Of a DNA stretch of 64,000 nucleotides, positions 1 to 7,029 are shown piece after piece. The position numbers and the translations under genes are program-made. Source of the DNA: an uncultured Alistipes sp. (GTDB lineage Bacteria; Bacteroidota; Bacteroidia; Bacteroidales; Rikenellaceae); NCBI GenBank assembly GCA_900545315.1, contig UQYM01000012.1:1-64000 (forward strand). Reading direction: 5' to 3'. How positions within the stretch are numbered: the stretch's first letter is position 1; each line of letters opens with the position of its first letter. The notes beneath the pieces were generated by a model. That model saw nothing but the letters and a program-made list of their open reading frames with translations, ran no database searches and was not told where the DNA came from.

Positions 1-98
1 TTTGTTGCTCAGGAACTTATAAATAAAGTTAAATTATAGTGTTGCGGAATTAAGGTAAAATAAAATTCCCCCATATCCGTCAAGATTGGAGGACTATT

Positions 99-126
99 AG
101 CGGTCGCATGAGGCGGCCGCTTTTTG
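99..126 (+). terminator. possible rho-independent terminator at the element side of the window edge
   Basis: A seven-pair stem (AGCGGTC with GGCCGCT, one G-T wobble) is followed by a short T run on the plus strand. It would end transcription coming from the left, beyond the window, and converges on the relaxase gene. The stem is short, so this is tentative. The rest of bases 1-144 shows no gene. Confidence 0.35.
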
Positions 127-144
127 TATGACTGTTCCATGACT

Positions 145-1353
145 TTATCGTCTTAATCCTGTTCTCGGTTTCTTGCCCAATAGGAGGGTAGCAGCACGTG
201 CACAGCGGCGGGCCCATTGCAGGTCGTCATCGTCCTTGTCCCGCCAGGGAAGATCGCTTTGCGAACCTCCGCCACCACCTCCGGCAGATACGGCGGGCGT
301 ATCAAGCATACCAACAAAGATAGCTACGGCTATGTCGGTCAGCTCGCTGCTGTTGGCAACCTCCCGGTAGTCGAACTCTTCGTTGAAATAGTCAAGTACC
401 CGCTCCGGGATATAGAAACGCTGTTCCCTTCCGCTATGGGAAGAAAGCGTGTAGGACACCGAGCCGGAACGATAGTGAGTATAGTCCATATTGGCTGTCG
501 CTCTTTGAACAGGTTCCGGCCGATGGCTCTGATAAGGATTGACCTGAGCGGCAAGTCTCTCCCGGTAGTGTAGCTTTTGCCAGGTTCGGGGGAGTTTCGA
601 AATCATCAGGTTACGTGCTACTCCCAGTTTGGAAGCCTTGTATTTGGTATTTCCTTTGAGGATCGCATATCCACGGAGAACATCTTTCTTGTCTTTCCGT
701 TCATATACTGAATAGCCTCTCCTGGCAAGTGCTTTCTTGTATTCTTCCCATGACCACGATGGCATGGTTCTCAATACCTCCATGCACTCTCTGCTTACCT
801 CGGGAATGTTGCGACTTCGGATGTCTTCCGCAGTCACCCAGCCACGTTTCACTGCAACTCGCTCGGCTGCACGTTGCGCCCGAAGATGAATGTTATGGTC
901 ATTGTTGATGTTCCCGTTTTCATCAAAACGGCAAATTGCAGCATGGAGATGGGGAACTTTCCCTTTGGATTCCATGTGCAGGTAAACCGTGTATTTGCTG
1001 TTGGCCAGATTGGTCGGGCGGGAACGGACTTTCCCGTCCTTGCCGATAATCGTTTGTTTGTCGAACTCTTCGGCGAACTCGTGCCATAGCTTTTGCCAGT
1101 CCTCAATGTCGTAGAAACTGGTATGCTCAGGCGATGGACTCAACTCTATTCTGATTATGGAATTCTTTATCGGCCGATGTTGGGAAAGGGTCAACTGCAT
1201 GGAGTTCCATATTCCCATAGCGTCCAGATCCGGGGGCAACAGATTGTCCAATACCCGATATATTTTTTCCGGATGCTTCTTGTGTCTTGATTCGCCGGTA
1301 ATATAACGAAGGTCATTGATACCGTAAGATATGGCTTTGGCTTTTGCAATCAT
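145..1353 (-). CDS. relaxase / mobilization nuclease of a Bacteroidales mobilizable element
   Basis: A 402-residue protein that resembles Bacteroidota mobilization relaxases, which nick oriT and lead the transferred strand. The HxH pair His135-Leu-His137 (PHLHAAICRF), preceded by a strand-like YTVYLHMES segment, fits the metal-binding relaxase motif III; the C-terminal third is basic and ends in a glycine run (about residues 355-360) and an Asp-rich/Arg-rich tail. The start codon overlaps the stop of the MobC-like gene (ATGA), indicating translational coupling. All neighbours to 6757 run in the same direction. The nicking tyrosine was not assigned with certainty. The relaxase call is well supported by context; the exact MOB family is not settled by eye. 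Confidence 0.75.
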   Translation of the reverse strand: MIAKAKAISYGINDLRYITGESRHKKHPEKIYRVLDNLLPPDLDAMGIWNSMQLTLSQHRPIKNSIIRIELSPSPEHTSFYDIEDWQKLWHEFAEEFDKQTIIGKDGKVRSRPTNLANSKYTVYLHMESKGKVPHLHAAICRFDENGNINNDHNIHLRAQRAAERVAVKRGWVTAEDIRSRNIPEVSRECMEVLRTMPSWSWEEYKKALARRGYSVYERKDKKDVLRGYAILKGNTKYKASKLGVARNLMISKLPRTWQKLHYRERLAAQVNPYQSHRPEPVQRATANMDYTHYRSGSVSYTLSSHSGREQRFYIPERVLDYFNEEFDYREVANSSELTDIAVAIFVGMLDTPAVSAGGGGGGSQSDLPWRDKDDDDLQWARRCARAATLLLGKKPRTGLRR

Positions 1354-1769
1354 TTTTCTTCGGATTGAGGGGTGGACGGAATTCTGTTTTTCTCCTTTAC
1401 GGCTTCCAGGAATTGGCAGACGCCTTCGGCAACATTGGAAAGTTCTCCGAGCCAGCCGATCATGAACGGAATCTGATTGAACATTACCATCCGCTGCTTT
1501 GTGGACATTCCGTGAAGTGTGGAGGTATATTTTACAAGATCAGACCGACAATTGTCCAGATTCTGCAGCAGTGCCGCCTCTTCTTTAGTAAGCCTCGCTT
1601 TGGGCTTGAAGTTATACGCACATGACAATATGTAGTCGCTTACGGTCATGCCGCATTGTTCGGCCAGTGATTTTATATGGTCTCTCTGGCTGGGAGTGAC
1701 TTTTGCCCCGACAAAGACGCTTCTTGTTTCTTTCGGGGAAGTTGATGTATTGACAATATCTTCTTTCAT
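1350..1769 (-). CDS. MobC-like mobilization accessory protein
   Basis: A 139-residue protein beginning MKEDIVNTSTSPKETRS. A longer frame extends upstream to 1889, but its extra 40 residues look like translated oriT/leader DNA, so the inner ATG at 1769 is preferred. The segment FVGAKVTPSQRDHIKSLAEQ followed by CGMTVSDYIL is a ribbon-helix-helix pattern typical of MobC/MbeC relaxosome proteins, which bind oriT and help the relaxase open the strands. The C-terminal half is helical. The stop overlaps the relaxase start by ATGA. The role is inferred from fold pattern and position directly before a relaxase. Confidence 0.7.
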   Translation of the reverse strand: MKEDIVNTSTSPKETRSVFVGAKVTPSQRDHIKSLAEQCGMTVSDYILSCAYNFKPKARLTKEEAALLQNLDNCRSDLVKYTSTLHGMSTKQRMVMFNQIPFMIGWLGELSNVAEGVCQFLEAVKEKNRIPSTPQSEEK

Positions 1770-1785
1770 TTGAATCGTTGTTATA

Positions 1786-1911
1786 ATGGTTGAAAAGGTG
1801 CGAGCTTGCGAGTACCGTACTGGCGAAGGAACTGAGCAGTCAAGAGCGCCAATGTACAACCGTAACGCAGTGAGGTTATACCTTGGCATATCTCGAAACA
1901 GTTACCTGTTT
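1786..1911. other. candidate oriT / leader region of the mobilization genes
   Basis: The 316 bases between mobC and the ATPase gene (1770-2085) hold no convincing gene. They contain small inverted repeats: AGTAC-C-GTACT near 1809-1819 and AAACAG-TTAC-CTGTTT at 1896-1911, plus a repeated GCGAG near 1800. Position directly upstream of the mobC-relaxase pair is where oriT usually lies in Bacteroides mobilizable elements. No nic site could be identified. Confidence 0.35.
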
Positions 1912-2085
1912 ATCCTTCCCCGCAAGCTATATCGGATGCGTATAATGAATTGGCACTTGGACAAGGAAATGCAGGATATTATTATCCACTAAAAGAGGGG
2001 AGAAAATGAGTATCTCACATGATGATTTCCTGCCGACTTTGCTTTATTCTAATATATACGCCCATACAATAAAGTAAAGTTGTAC

Positions 2086-3159
2086 TCAGTAATGGCATTC
2101 CGGATTGAGAATATAATTTTTTCCCTCCTTTATGACCATCCGCTTGTTGCCAAGAAAGGTGGCTACTTTGACAGCCTTGTTGTAGCCGAGCTTTACATTG
2201 TGCAATCCGTAAGCTTCCTTCAGACGTTCCAGGTAATCATCATAACTGCCGATATTGCCATTGGCAAAAGCGGCATCCACTGCCGCACGATGTACAGTCT
2301 CCGGAATCTCCCTCTGCGGATCGAACGGTTCTTTGGTTGGTCGTCCGCTCTTCTTCTCTTTGGACAGATATGGTTCTACCAGTTCGGGCAGGACGTCTTC
2401 GTTTATGCGGAATGCGAAAGGTTCAAAGTCCCGGTCCCGGATGTGCACGGCTTCGACCACGCTTATGGCTTTGTCCTCTTTGTCCACTTCTACCTGCAGG
2501 ATGGTTTCCGCCTTGTTGTTGAGTTCCGTGCCGATGTGACCACGTGCATGTTCATCATTCTTGTTCTGATGCAGGACAGTATGGATATGGATTTGTTTGT
2601 CGTCCGTCCACTGCATGAATTTCGAGATAACTTCGGTAGATTCACTGGATGAATTGATGTCGTAAAGGAAATCACGGATGCCATCTATAATGACCAGGCC
2701 CAAATCAGGTGTTGTGCCGATAGCTTCTTCGACTATCAACAGACGTACTCTTGGTGCAAACTTGCGCAGAGATAACATAATCAGATTTTCCGGGACCTTG
2801 TCATCCGGCAGTTCCGCCAAACGCAGGATGCGCTTCAGTACCTGTTGACAATGATGACGTCCCTGCTCCGTGTCGATATACAGAATCTTCCTCTTATTCT
2901 CGGGAAACATGGAACAGTAACGAAGAACAGTGCGGCCACTCAATGCTGATGCGGCAATGGCCGAAACGTTGAAAGTCTTCTTGCTTTTGGCTTTCCCGAT
3001 GGAAGCGCTGAAATTCCCCAATGTGCCTATAACAGCATCATCCACCATCAACACCGCCGGCGCTTCTTCATAGTTATTCGTGACGCTCACGGCTGCTTCC
3101 TCTATAAAAACTGCCAGTTCCTCACGTGAAGGTATCGTTTCGTCCGTCTTCTCCATCAT
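2086..3159 (-). CDS. RecA-superfamily (RepA-like) ATPase of the mobilizable element
   Basis: A 357-residue protein resembling the RepA/DnaB-like AAA ATPases carried by Bacteroidales mobilizable elements. The nucleotide-binding loop is an atypical Walker A, GKAKSKKT at residues 55-62, instead of GxxxxGKT. Walker B is LGLVIIDG (about 153-160), followed by a possible sensor segment HTVLHQNK. The C-terminal 90 residues have a winged-helix look after a basic GRPTKEPFDPQ linker. It may act as a helicase or loader in replication or transfer of the excised element. Its ATG overlaps the stop of the HTH gene upstream (TAATG), so the two are coupled. The family assignment is fairly sure; the function is inferred. 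Confidence 0.7.
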   Translation of the reverse strand: MMEKTDETIPSREELAVFIEEAAVSVTNNYEEAPAVLMVDDAVIGTLGNFSASIGKAKSKKTFNVSAIAASALSGRTVLRYCSMFPENKRKILYIDTEQGRHHCQQVLKRILRLAELPDDKVPENLIMLSLRKFAPRVRLLIVEEAIGTTPDLGLVIIDGIRDFLYDINSSSESTEVISKFMQWTDDKQIHIHTVLHQNKNDEHARGHIGTELNNKAETILQVEVDKEDKAISVVEAVHIRDRDFEPFAFRINEDVLPELVEPYLSKEKKSGRPTKEPFDPQREIPETVHRAAVDAAFANGNIGSYDDYLERLKEAYGLHNVKLGYNKAVKVATFLGNKRMVIKEGKNYILNPECHY

Positions 3160-3533
3160 TACCAGTTTTTAAGGTTAGGTTTACGGCGATGGGAAGCGAG
3201 CATGGCTTCGTTCTCTTCCTCGAAAGTTTGCGGAGCCGGATTCTTTCGGGAGGATTCCAGCCATTTGTCCAGTTCATCCCGGTAAATGTATAGATGTTTC
3301 CCTTGCTTGATGACTGGAATATCATCTTTTTTGACCTTGTAATAAAAGGTCGATAACGGCATTTTGAGATAGGCGCAAGCTTCCTGCACGGTCATGGGAA
3401 CGTGCGTGTTTTCTTTGGCTTCATGCTGCTTGGACAGTTTTTCAGTCAGCAGATTCTCCATGCTTGCAATCCGGTCGCAAAGTTCGCCGACTACTGCCGG
3501 CAAGTCATTGAATGTAAGTTGGTCTGTTTTCAT
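3159..3533 (-). CDS. excisionase-like helix-turn-helix protein
   Basis: A 124-residue protein. Residues about 47-92 (MTVQEACAYLKMPLSTFYYK, then a basic wing and IYRDELDKWLES) form the helix_turn_helix_17/MerR-like winged HTH typical of excisionase-family proteins in Bacteroidetes elements. The N-terminus looks like a short coiled coil (LCDRIASMENLLTEKLSKQ). Such proteins bind attachment or promoter DNA and steer recombination or expression. It is the first gene of a coupled pair with the ATPase (TAATG overlap). It could be a transcription regulator rather than a true Xis. Confidence 0.75.
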   Translation of the reverse strand: MKTDQLTFNDLPAVVGELCDRIASMENLLTEKLSKQHEAKENTHVPMTVQEACAYLKMPLSTFYYKVKKDDIPVIKQGKHLYIYRDELDKWLESSRKNPAPQTFEEENEAMLASHRRKPNLKNW

Positions 3534-3634
3534 ATTATAACTTTTTAATCGTTTAACATGCTGCGAACCAACCCAATGAAACTTTGCAGAACAATACAGA
3601 CCGGATTAATTATTTCATCTGCATACGTTTTTTG

Positions 3635-4477
3635 TTACGACTCATCGTTATCTGTTTCCAAATGGAAGCGATAGTCCCCCTTTTCAGGTACATCAATTGG
3701 AATCTGACTTGCTACCTGATCCCGCAAATTAAGTCTGAGATATTCATGACTCGCGCTTTCGAGTTCGTATGGAAATGATGCTTTGATAAAGACGGCTCTT
3801 TTCACCAATGGTACTCTCAATCGTTCACCTACATTCCACGCCAGATGACGAAGTCCCGGTGACCGTAGCGGATTGTCAATATTGGAACGAATCGGTTTGT
3901 AGAGCTCCGGCTGATCACAAGCCATGTACTCAATGTTGGAAATGAGAGTCGCTATAGCCTCTTTGGAGAGATAGGGGGCAGTCTTGATGGTTACATATTC
4001 CCGAATCGCATCCATAACTTTTACTTGCCTTTTCAATTCTTTCTCTTTGAGTTCTTCCAGAATGGAATCATACTTTTCCAAATGAGATTCATTGGAACAA
4101 TCAGGTACGGCAGGCTCTTGATTTGACTGTGGGGATGGAGCATATTCCTGTTCAGAAGAATCCGCAGGTTGTTCGGTAGGCGGTGTTTCAGCAATACAAA
4201 CAGGCTCTGTGGTGCTCTCTGATTCTATAACAGGAGAGGATTGTTCACCAAAAGAGAAGTGGATGGGATTTTTCGTCAACCAATTATAGAAAAATTTCTG
4301 CAGGACTCCACATAATATGATGGACATCGCCAGTCCGAGAATTACAGGAATTGTTATGCGCATGATGTTGATGTCATGGCAAAGGGTAAAATAAGTGGCT
4401 ATGGCCGCAAAAATGATGACGGATAGCGCAAGGATAAGACTTATTTTCTTAGTTCGGATTTGTTCTGTATTTGTCAT
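3635..4477 (-). CDS. hypothetical membrane protein of the mobilizable element
   Basis: A 280-residue protein with no family I recognise. Two hydrophobic helices at about residues 12-33 and 39-62 are followed by a Glu/Ser/Pro-rich linker (about 75-130) and a soluble helical C-terminal domain of about 140 residues that begins with a charged coiled coil (YDSILEELKEKELKRQVKVM). The arrangement suggests a membrane-anchored cytoplasmic domain. It sits between the excisionase-like gene and the integrase, on the same strand. It might be involved in transfer, but nothing in the sequence shows it. Confidence 0.55.
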   Translation of the reverse strand: MTNTEQIRTKKISLILALSVIIFAAIATYFTLCHDINIMRITIPVILGLAMSIILCGVLQKFFYNWLTKNPIHFSFGEQSSPVIESESTTEPVCIAETPPTEQPADSSEQEYAPSPQSNQEPAVPDCSNESHLEKYDSILEELKEKELKRQVKVMDAIREYVTIKTAPYLSKEAIATLISNIEYMACDQPELYKPIRSNIDNPLRSPGLRHLAWNVGERLRVPLVKRAVFIKASFPYELESASHEYLRLNLRDQVASQIPIDVPEKGDYRFHLETDNDES

Positions 4478-4578
4478 CTTCTATCAATATTTGGAATTAC
4501 TGTACGCCAAAGTTATATGCGTTATTCCAGATACTGATAAATAATGAGTTATAATCGTCCTATTTTACACAAAAATTA

Positions 4579-4620
4579 CGGATATAGTCCGATTTTTTGC
4601 TCAAAATCAAACTATATCCG
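4579..4620. repeat. 42-bp imperfect palindrome (18-bp arms, 6-base loop)
   Basis: The left arm CGGATATAGTCCGATTTT and right arm AAAATCAAACTATATCCG match at 16 of 18 positions around the loop TTGCTC. It lies just after the integrase stop and before the start of the membrane-protein gene. It could be a transcription terminator for the integrase, though the T run is poor, or a protein-binding site. The outer ten bases pair perfectly. Confidence 0.8.
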
Positions 4621-4645
4621 CTAAAACAGGTGGGTAAAATGCCTG

Positions 4646-5761
4646 TCAGTCTTTCCGTGTCAGGGAGATTCTCTTGCTGGCTTCACGCTTGTTGCTGTCC
4701 ACTACTTTCATGTACCTTTGGGTTGTGGTTATACTCTTGTGAGCCATCATGCTTTGTATGGTACGGATGTCTGTTCCGGCAGCCGCTTGCAGCGTAGCAA
4801 ATGTTCTACGATAGGAGTGGAATGTAATCTTCTTGGTGATTCCAGCCGAACGGATCCACCCTTTCATGTAAGTCTGGGCCCAGCTGCGCTGCAATCCCTT
4901 GAAGACCATCCCCCGCTTGTCGGGGCTGTAGCCGATCAGATCCAGCGCCTCCTCGCTGATGGGGATGATGTCCTCGGAGCGGTTCTTCTTGGTGATGATG
5001 TGTACGCACTTACCACCGGCCGAATAGTCCACGATGTCCTCCCAGCAGAGGGCGAGGATGTCGCTGATGCGCAGGCTGGTCATGCAGGAGAAGAGCGATG
5101 CCGTCTTCAATACAGGCTTCTTGCAAGGCGTTTCGGCCAGTTTGTAGAGCTCTTCCACTGAAAGATAATCCTTGACCACATCCTCCGTTTCAATCTTGTC
5201 CAGGAAATCATTGACATTGGTCTTTATCAGCCCGTTACGGTAGAGGATTTTCAGAAGCCCCCTGAATGTAGACCAATATCCCGATGCGGAGTTTCGTGTG
5301 ATGTGTCCGTTACGCTTGAGTTTCTTTGCCGTCAACAGGTACTCACGGAACTTGTTGCAGAGATCAATGTCGAGCTCCTCAAAAGTACATTTCCCATGCA
5401 CGAAGTTGCTGAAATGGAGATAGACAAATTCCCACTTTGGGTCATGTTTACGGAGCTGATTACGGAAATACTCCAGGAAATCAGCCTTGAGTTTGTACTT
5501 GTCGAAGAAATCATACCGTTCATTCACTACCGACTCGAACCTGCGGCAACGGATGGCTTCAGCTTTCTCGGCCATTACCTCGTTGAAGTCCTGTTCCCGC
5601 TTGTTCTTCGGATTGGCATATATATAAATGCCAAGCGGTTCATGACGGATAACTTTCATTGTTTCCTTGTCTCTATACCCAGGATAATAATCCAGATAAA
5701 ACGACAGCATCCTGTTTTTCAAAGGACGTGTTCTTAATGTTACGGTTTTACAATCGTTCAT
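4646..5761 (-). CDS. int: tyrosine recombinase / integrase
   Basis: A 371-residue tyrosine site-specific recombinase. The start MNDCKTVTLRTRP at 5761 is preferred to an in-frame ATG at 5806 because this family begins close to the arm-binding segment. An N-terminal arm-binding region (about 1-85) and a SAM-like core-binding domain (about 85-185) precede the catalytic domain. Catalytic candidates are Arg231 (SLRISD), Lys258, His315 and Arg318 (HSYRR), His341 (AHKSITTTQRY) and the nucleophile Tyr350. All needed residues are present, so the enzyme looks active. It would integrate and excise the element. Part of the gene (about 4860-5060) is visibly richer in G+C than the rest, hinting at a mosaic origin. 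Confidence 0.92.
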   Translation of the reverse strand: MNDCKTVTLRTRPLKNRMLSFYLDYYPGYRDKETMKVIRHEPLGIYIYANPKNKREQDFNEVMAEKAEAIRCRRFESVVNERYDFFDKYKLKADFLEYFRNQLRKHDPKWEFVYLHFSNFVHGKCTFEELDIDLCNKFREYLLTAKKLKRNGHITRNSASGYWSTFRGLLKILYRNGLIKTNVNDFLDKIETEDVVKDYLSVEELYKLAETPCKKPVLKTASLFSCMTSLRISDILALCWEDIVDYSAGGKCVHIITKKNRSEDIIPISEEALDLIGYSPDKRGMVFKGLQRSWAQTYMKGWIRSAGITKKITFHSYRRTFATLQAAAGTDIRTIQSMMAHKSITTTQRYMKVVDSNKREASKRISLTRKD

Positions 5762-5878
5762 AATGTTATATTTTTTATGGTTGTTATTAATTCGCTGGCA
5801 AATCACTGTAATGTAACCATGCAGACCACCTTCAGTGACGATTAATTTTAGAATAATTTACGGTAGCCTATAATCAGG

Positions 5879-6757
5879 TCACTTACGGACACCCATAACC
5901 CGGTCAAAGTCCACTTTCAAGAAGCGGACGAAACGTCCGTTCTTCTCTCTGGGAATCTGGTGGAACTGCAAAATACCGTACACCGAGTCACGAGAGAGTT
6001 TGAATTTTTCCATTGCCTCCTTGACCGTGTAATATTCCGCCTTGCTCTCCTGTTCAGCAGTCTTGGAAAGATCGAAGTGGAGTTTGGAATAGAAAATCTG
6101 CCCGTGTTCTTTTTTCGAGGGGATGTTGTTACGGTAGACGTGCGAACGGATGGCGACACGTGTCATGCCGTATTTTTCCTGAATATCTTCGGGAGTGTAC
6201 CATTCCGTCAGGTCGGAGTCCACCTCATATTTGGCAAAGGCGGCATCAATATGTTTCTTGCTGTAATAGTTGAACTGGCGGATTCTTACTTTCGGGACCT
6301 TGTGCTGTCGTGTATAAGTCCATACCCATTTGGCATTGACCTTATATTTCTGTGCAATCTCCTCAGCGGTGTAATACTCGGTGATGTCAAAGTCCTCTTT
6401 GGGCATGATGCGTTCGTAAGGCTTGGTCTTCATCATCAGCTCGATGTCCGCACGGCGGATGAGCGACTTCTTCCCGCTCAGACGGGAGGCCCGCAGTTTG
6501 GATTCCTTGACCAGTTTATAGATGTATTGCCGGGTAACACCCATCAGCTTTGCGGCTTGGGCAAAAGAGAAGAAATCCTGCCCCTCGGCTGCCTGTCGAG
6601 GTTGCAATAATTCCTGTGATCGCTTCAACTGTCGCTTACGTTCCCTGATGCGTTCCTTGTAGCCAAGATTGGAACACTGATGGCTACAATAACAGGTTGT
6701 TGTCTTTTGAGCTATAAATGGCTTTCCGCACCATTGACAAATCTTTCTTATTTCCAT
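5879..6757 (-). CDS. zinc-ribbon protein with four tandem helix-turn-helix modules
   Basis: A 292-residue DNA-binding protein next to the integrase. The N-terminus carries a cysteine cluster (Cys7-x2-Cys10, then Cys22, Cys24 and Cys28) that resembles a zinc ribbon, then a basic helix. Four HTH modules of about 45 residues follow, each starting with a T/S-x-x-E/Q-A/I pattern: about 63-110 (FSFAQAAKLMGVTRQYIYKL), 127-175 (YYTAEEIAQKYKVNAKWVW), 187-232 (WYTPEDIQEKYGMTRVAI) and 242-287 (YYTVKEAMEKFKLSRDSVY). Multiple HTHs suggest binding to an extended or repeated site, and tandem 20-bp repeats lie 50 bases upstream of its start. It is probably a regulator or recombination directionality factor of the element. 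Confidence 0.75.
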   Translation of the reverse strand: MEIRKICQWCGKPFIAQKTTTCYCSHQCSNLGYKERIRERKRQLKRSQELLQPRQAAEGQDFFSFAQAAKLMGVTRQYIYKLVKESKLRASRLSGKKSLIRRADIELMMKTKPYERIMPKEDFDITEYYTAEEIAQKYKVNAKWVWTYTRQHKVPKVRIRQFNYYSKKHIDAAFAKYEVDSDLTEWYTPEDIQEKYGMTRVAIRSHVYRNNIPSKKEHGQIFYSKLHFDLSKTAEQESKAEYYTVKEAMEKFKLSRDSVYGILQFHQIPREKNGRFVRFLKVDFDRVMGVRK

Positions 6758-6806
6758 ATTTTCCTCCTTTACATTGGGGATAATTTCTCCTTATTTCTCC
6801 CGAATT

Positions 6807-6846
6807 TTGTCAACACATGTAAACCATTGTCAACACACGTCAACTA
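6807..6846. repeat. two tandem 20-bp direct repeats
   Basis: TTGTCAACACATGTAAACCA is followed directly by TTGTCAACACACGTCAACTA; 17 of 20 positions agree. They lie upstream of the four-HTH gene and between it and the mnmE junction, so they may be operator sites or integrase arm sites. Confidence 0.75.
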
Positions 6847-6871
6847 ATGCGTTACTGTGACATTTGGGCAA

Positions 6872-6892
6872 ACCGTGAATTTCTGTCACGGT
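6872..6892. promoter_or_regulatory. 7-bp perfect inverted repeat, possible operator
   Basis: ACCGTGA and TCACGGT are separated by seven bases (centre to centre 14 bases, about 1.3 helical turns). The spacing suits a dimeric regulator. It lies in the same leader as the tandem 20-bp repeats, upstream of the four-HTH gene. Confidence 0.45.
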
Positions 6893-6952
6893 AGAAATAC
6901 GTATGAAAAATATGGATAAAAACCGTTACTTCCAAATACGGTCTGGAAAGTA

Positions 6953-6988
6953 CACAAAAAACAAAAGCCACTGATATTCAGTGACTTT
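6953..6988 (-). terminator. rho-independent terminator downstream of mnmE
   Basis: On the minus strand an 11-bp stem (AAAGTCACTGA with the complementary arm, one G-T pair) with a three-base loop is followed by a T-rich run. It stands about 40 bases after the mnmE stop and ends the par-mltD-mnmE operon, or belongs to the inserted element. Confidence 0.75.
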
Positions 6989-7029
6989 GTTCTAAATGGT
7001 TATAGTTAGTTATGGTTGTTTACAAGCCG

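Noticed and set aside
1..144. Direct copy of the mnmE 3' end as the other att site
   Set aside because: The last bases of mnmE were searched for by eye at the left window edge and not found; the far end of the element must lie outside the window.
3110..3135. TCACGTGA near 3125 as a second parS
   Set aside because: It lies inside the ATPase coding sequence and matches parS at only 10 of 16 positions.
5960..6610. Long plus-strand open frame (about 216 codons) opposite the four-HTH gene
   Set aside because: It is the antisense of a gene with clear zinc-ribbon and HTH motifs and shows no domain of its own.
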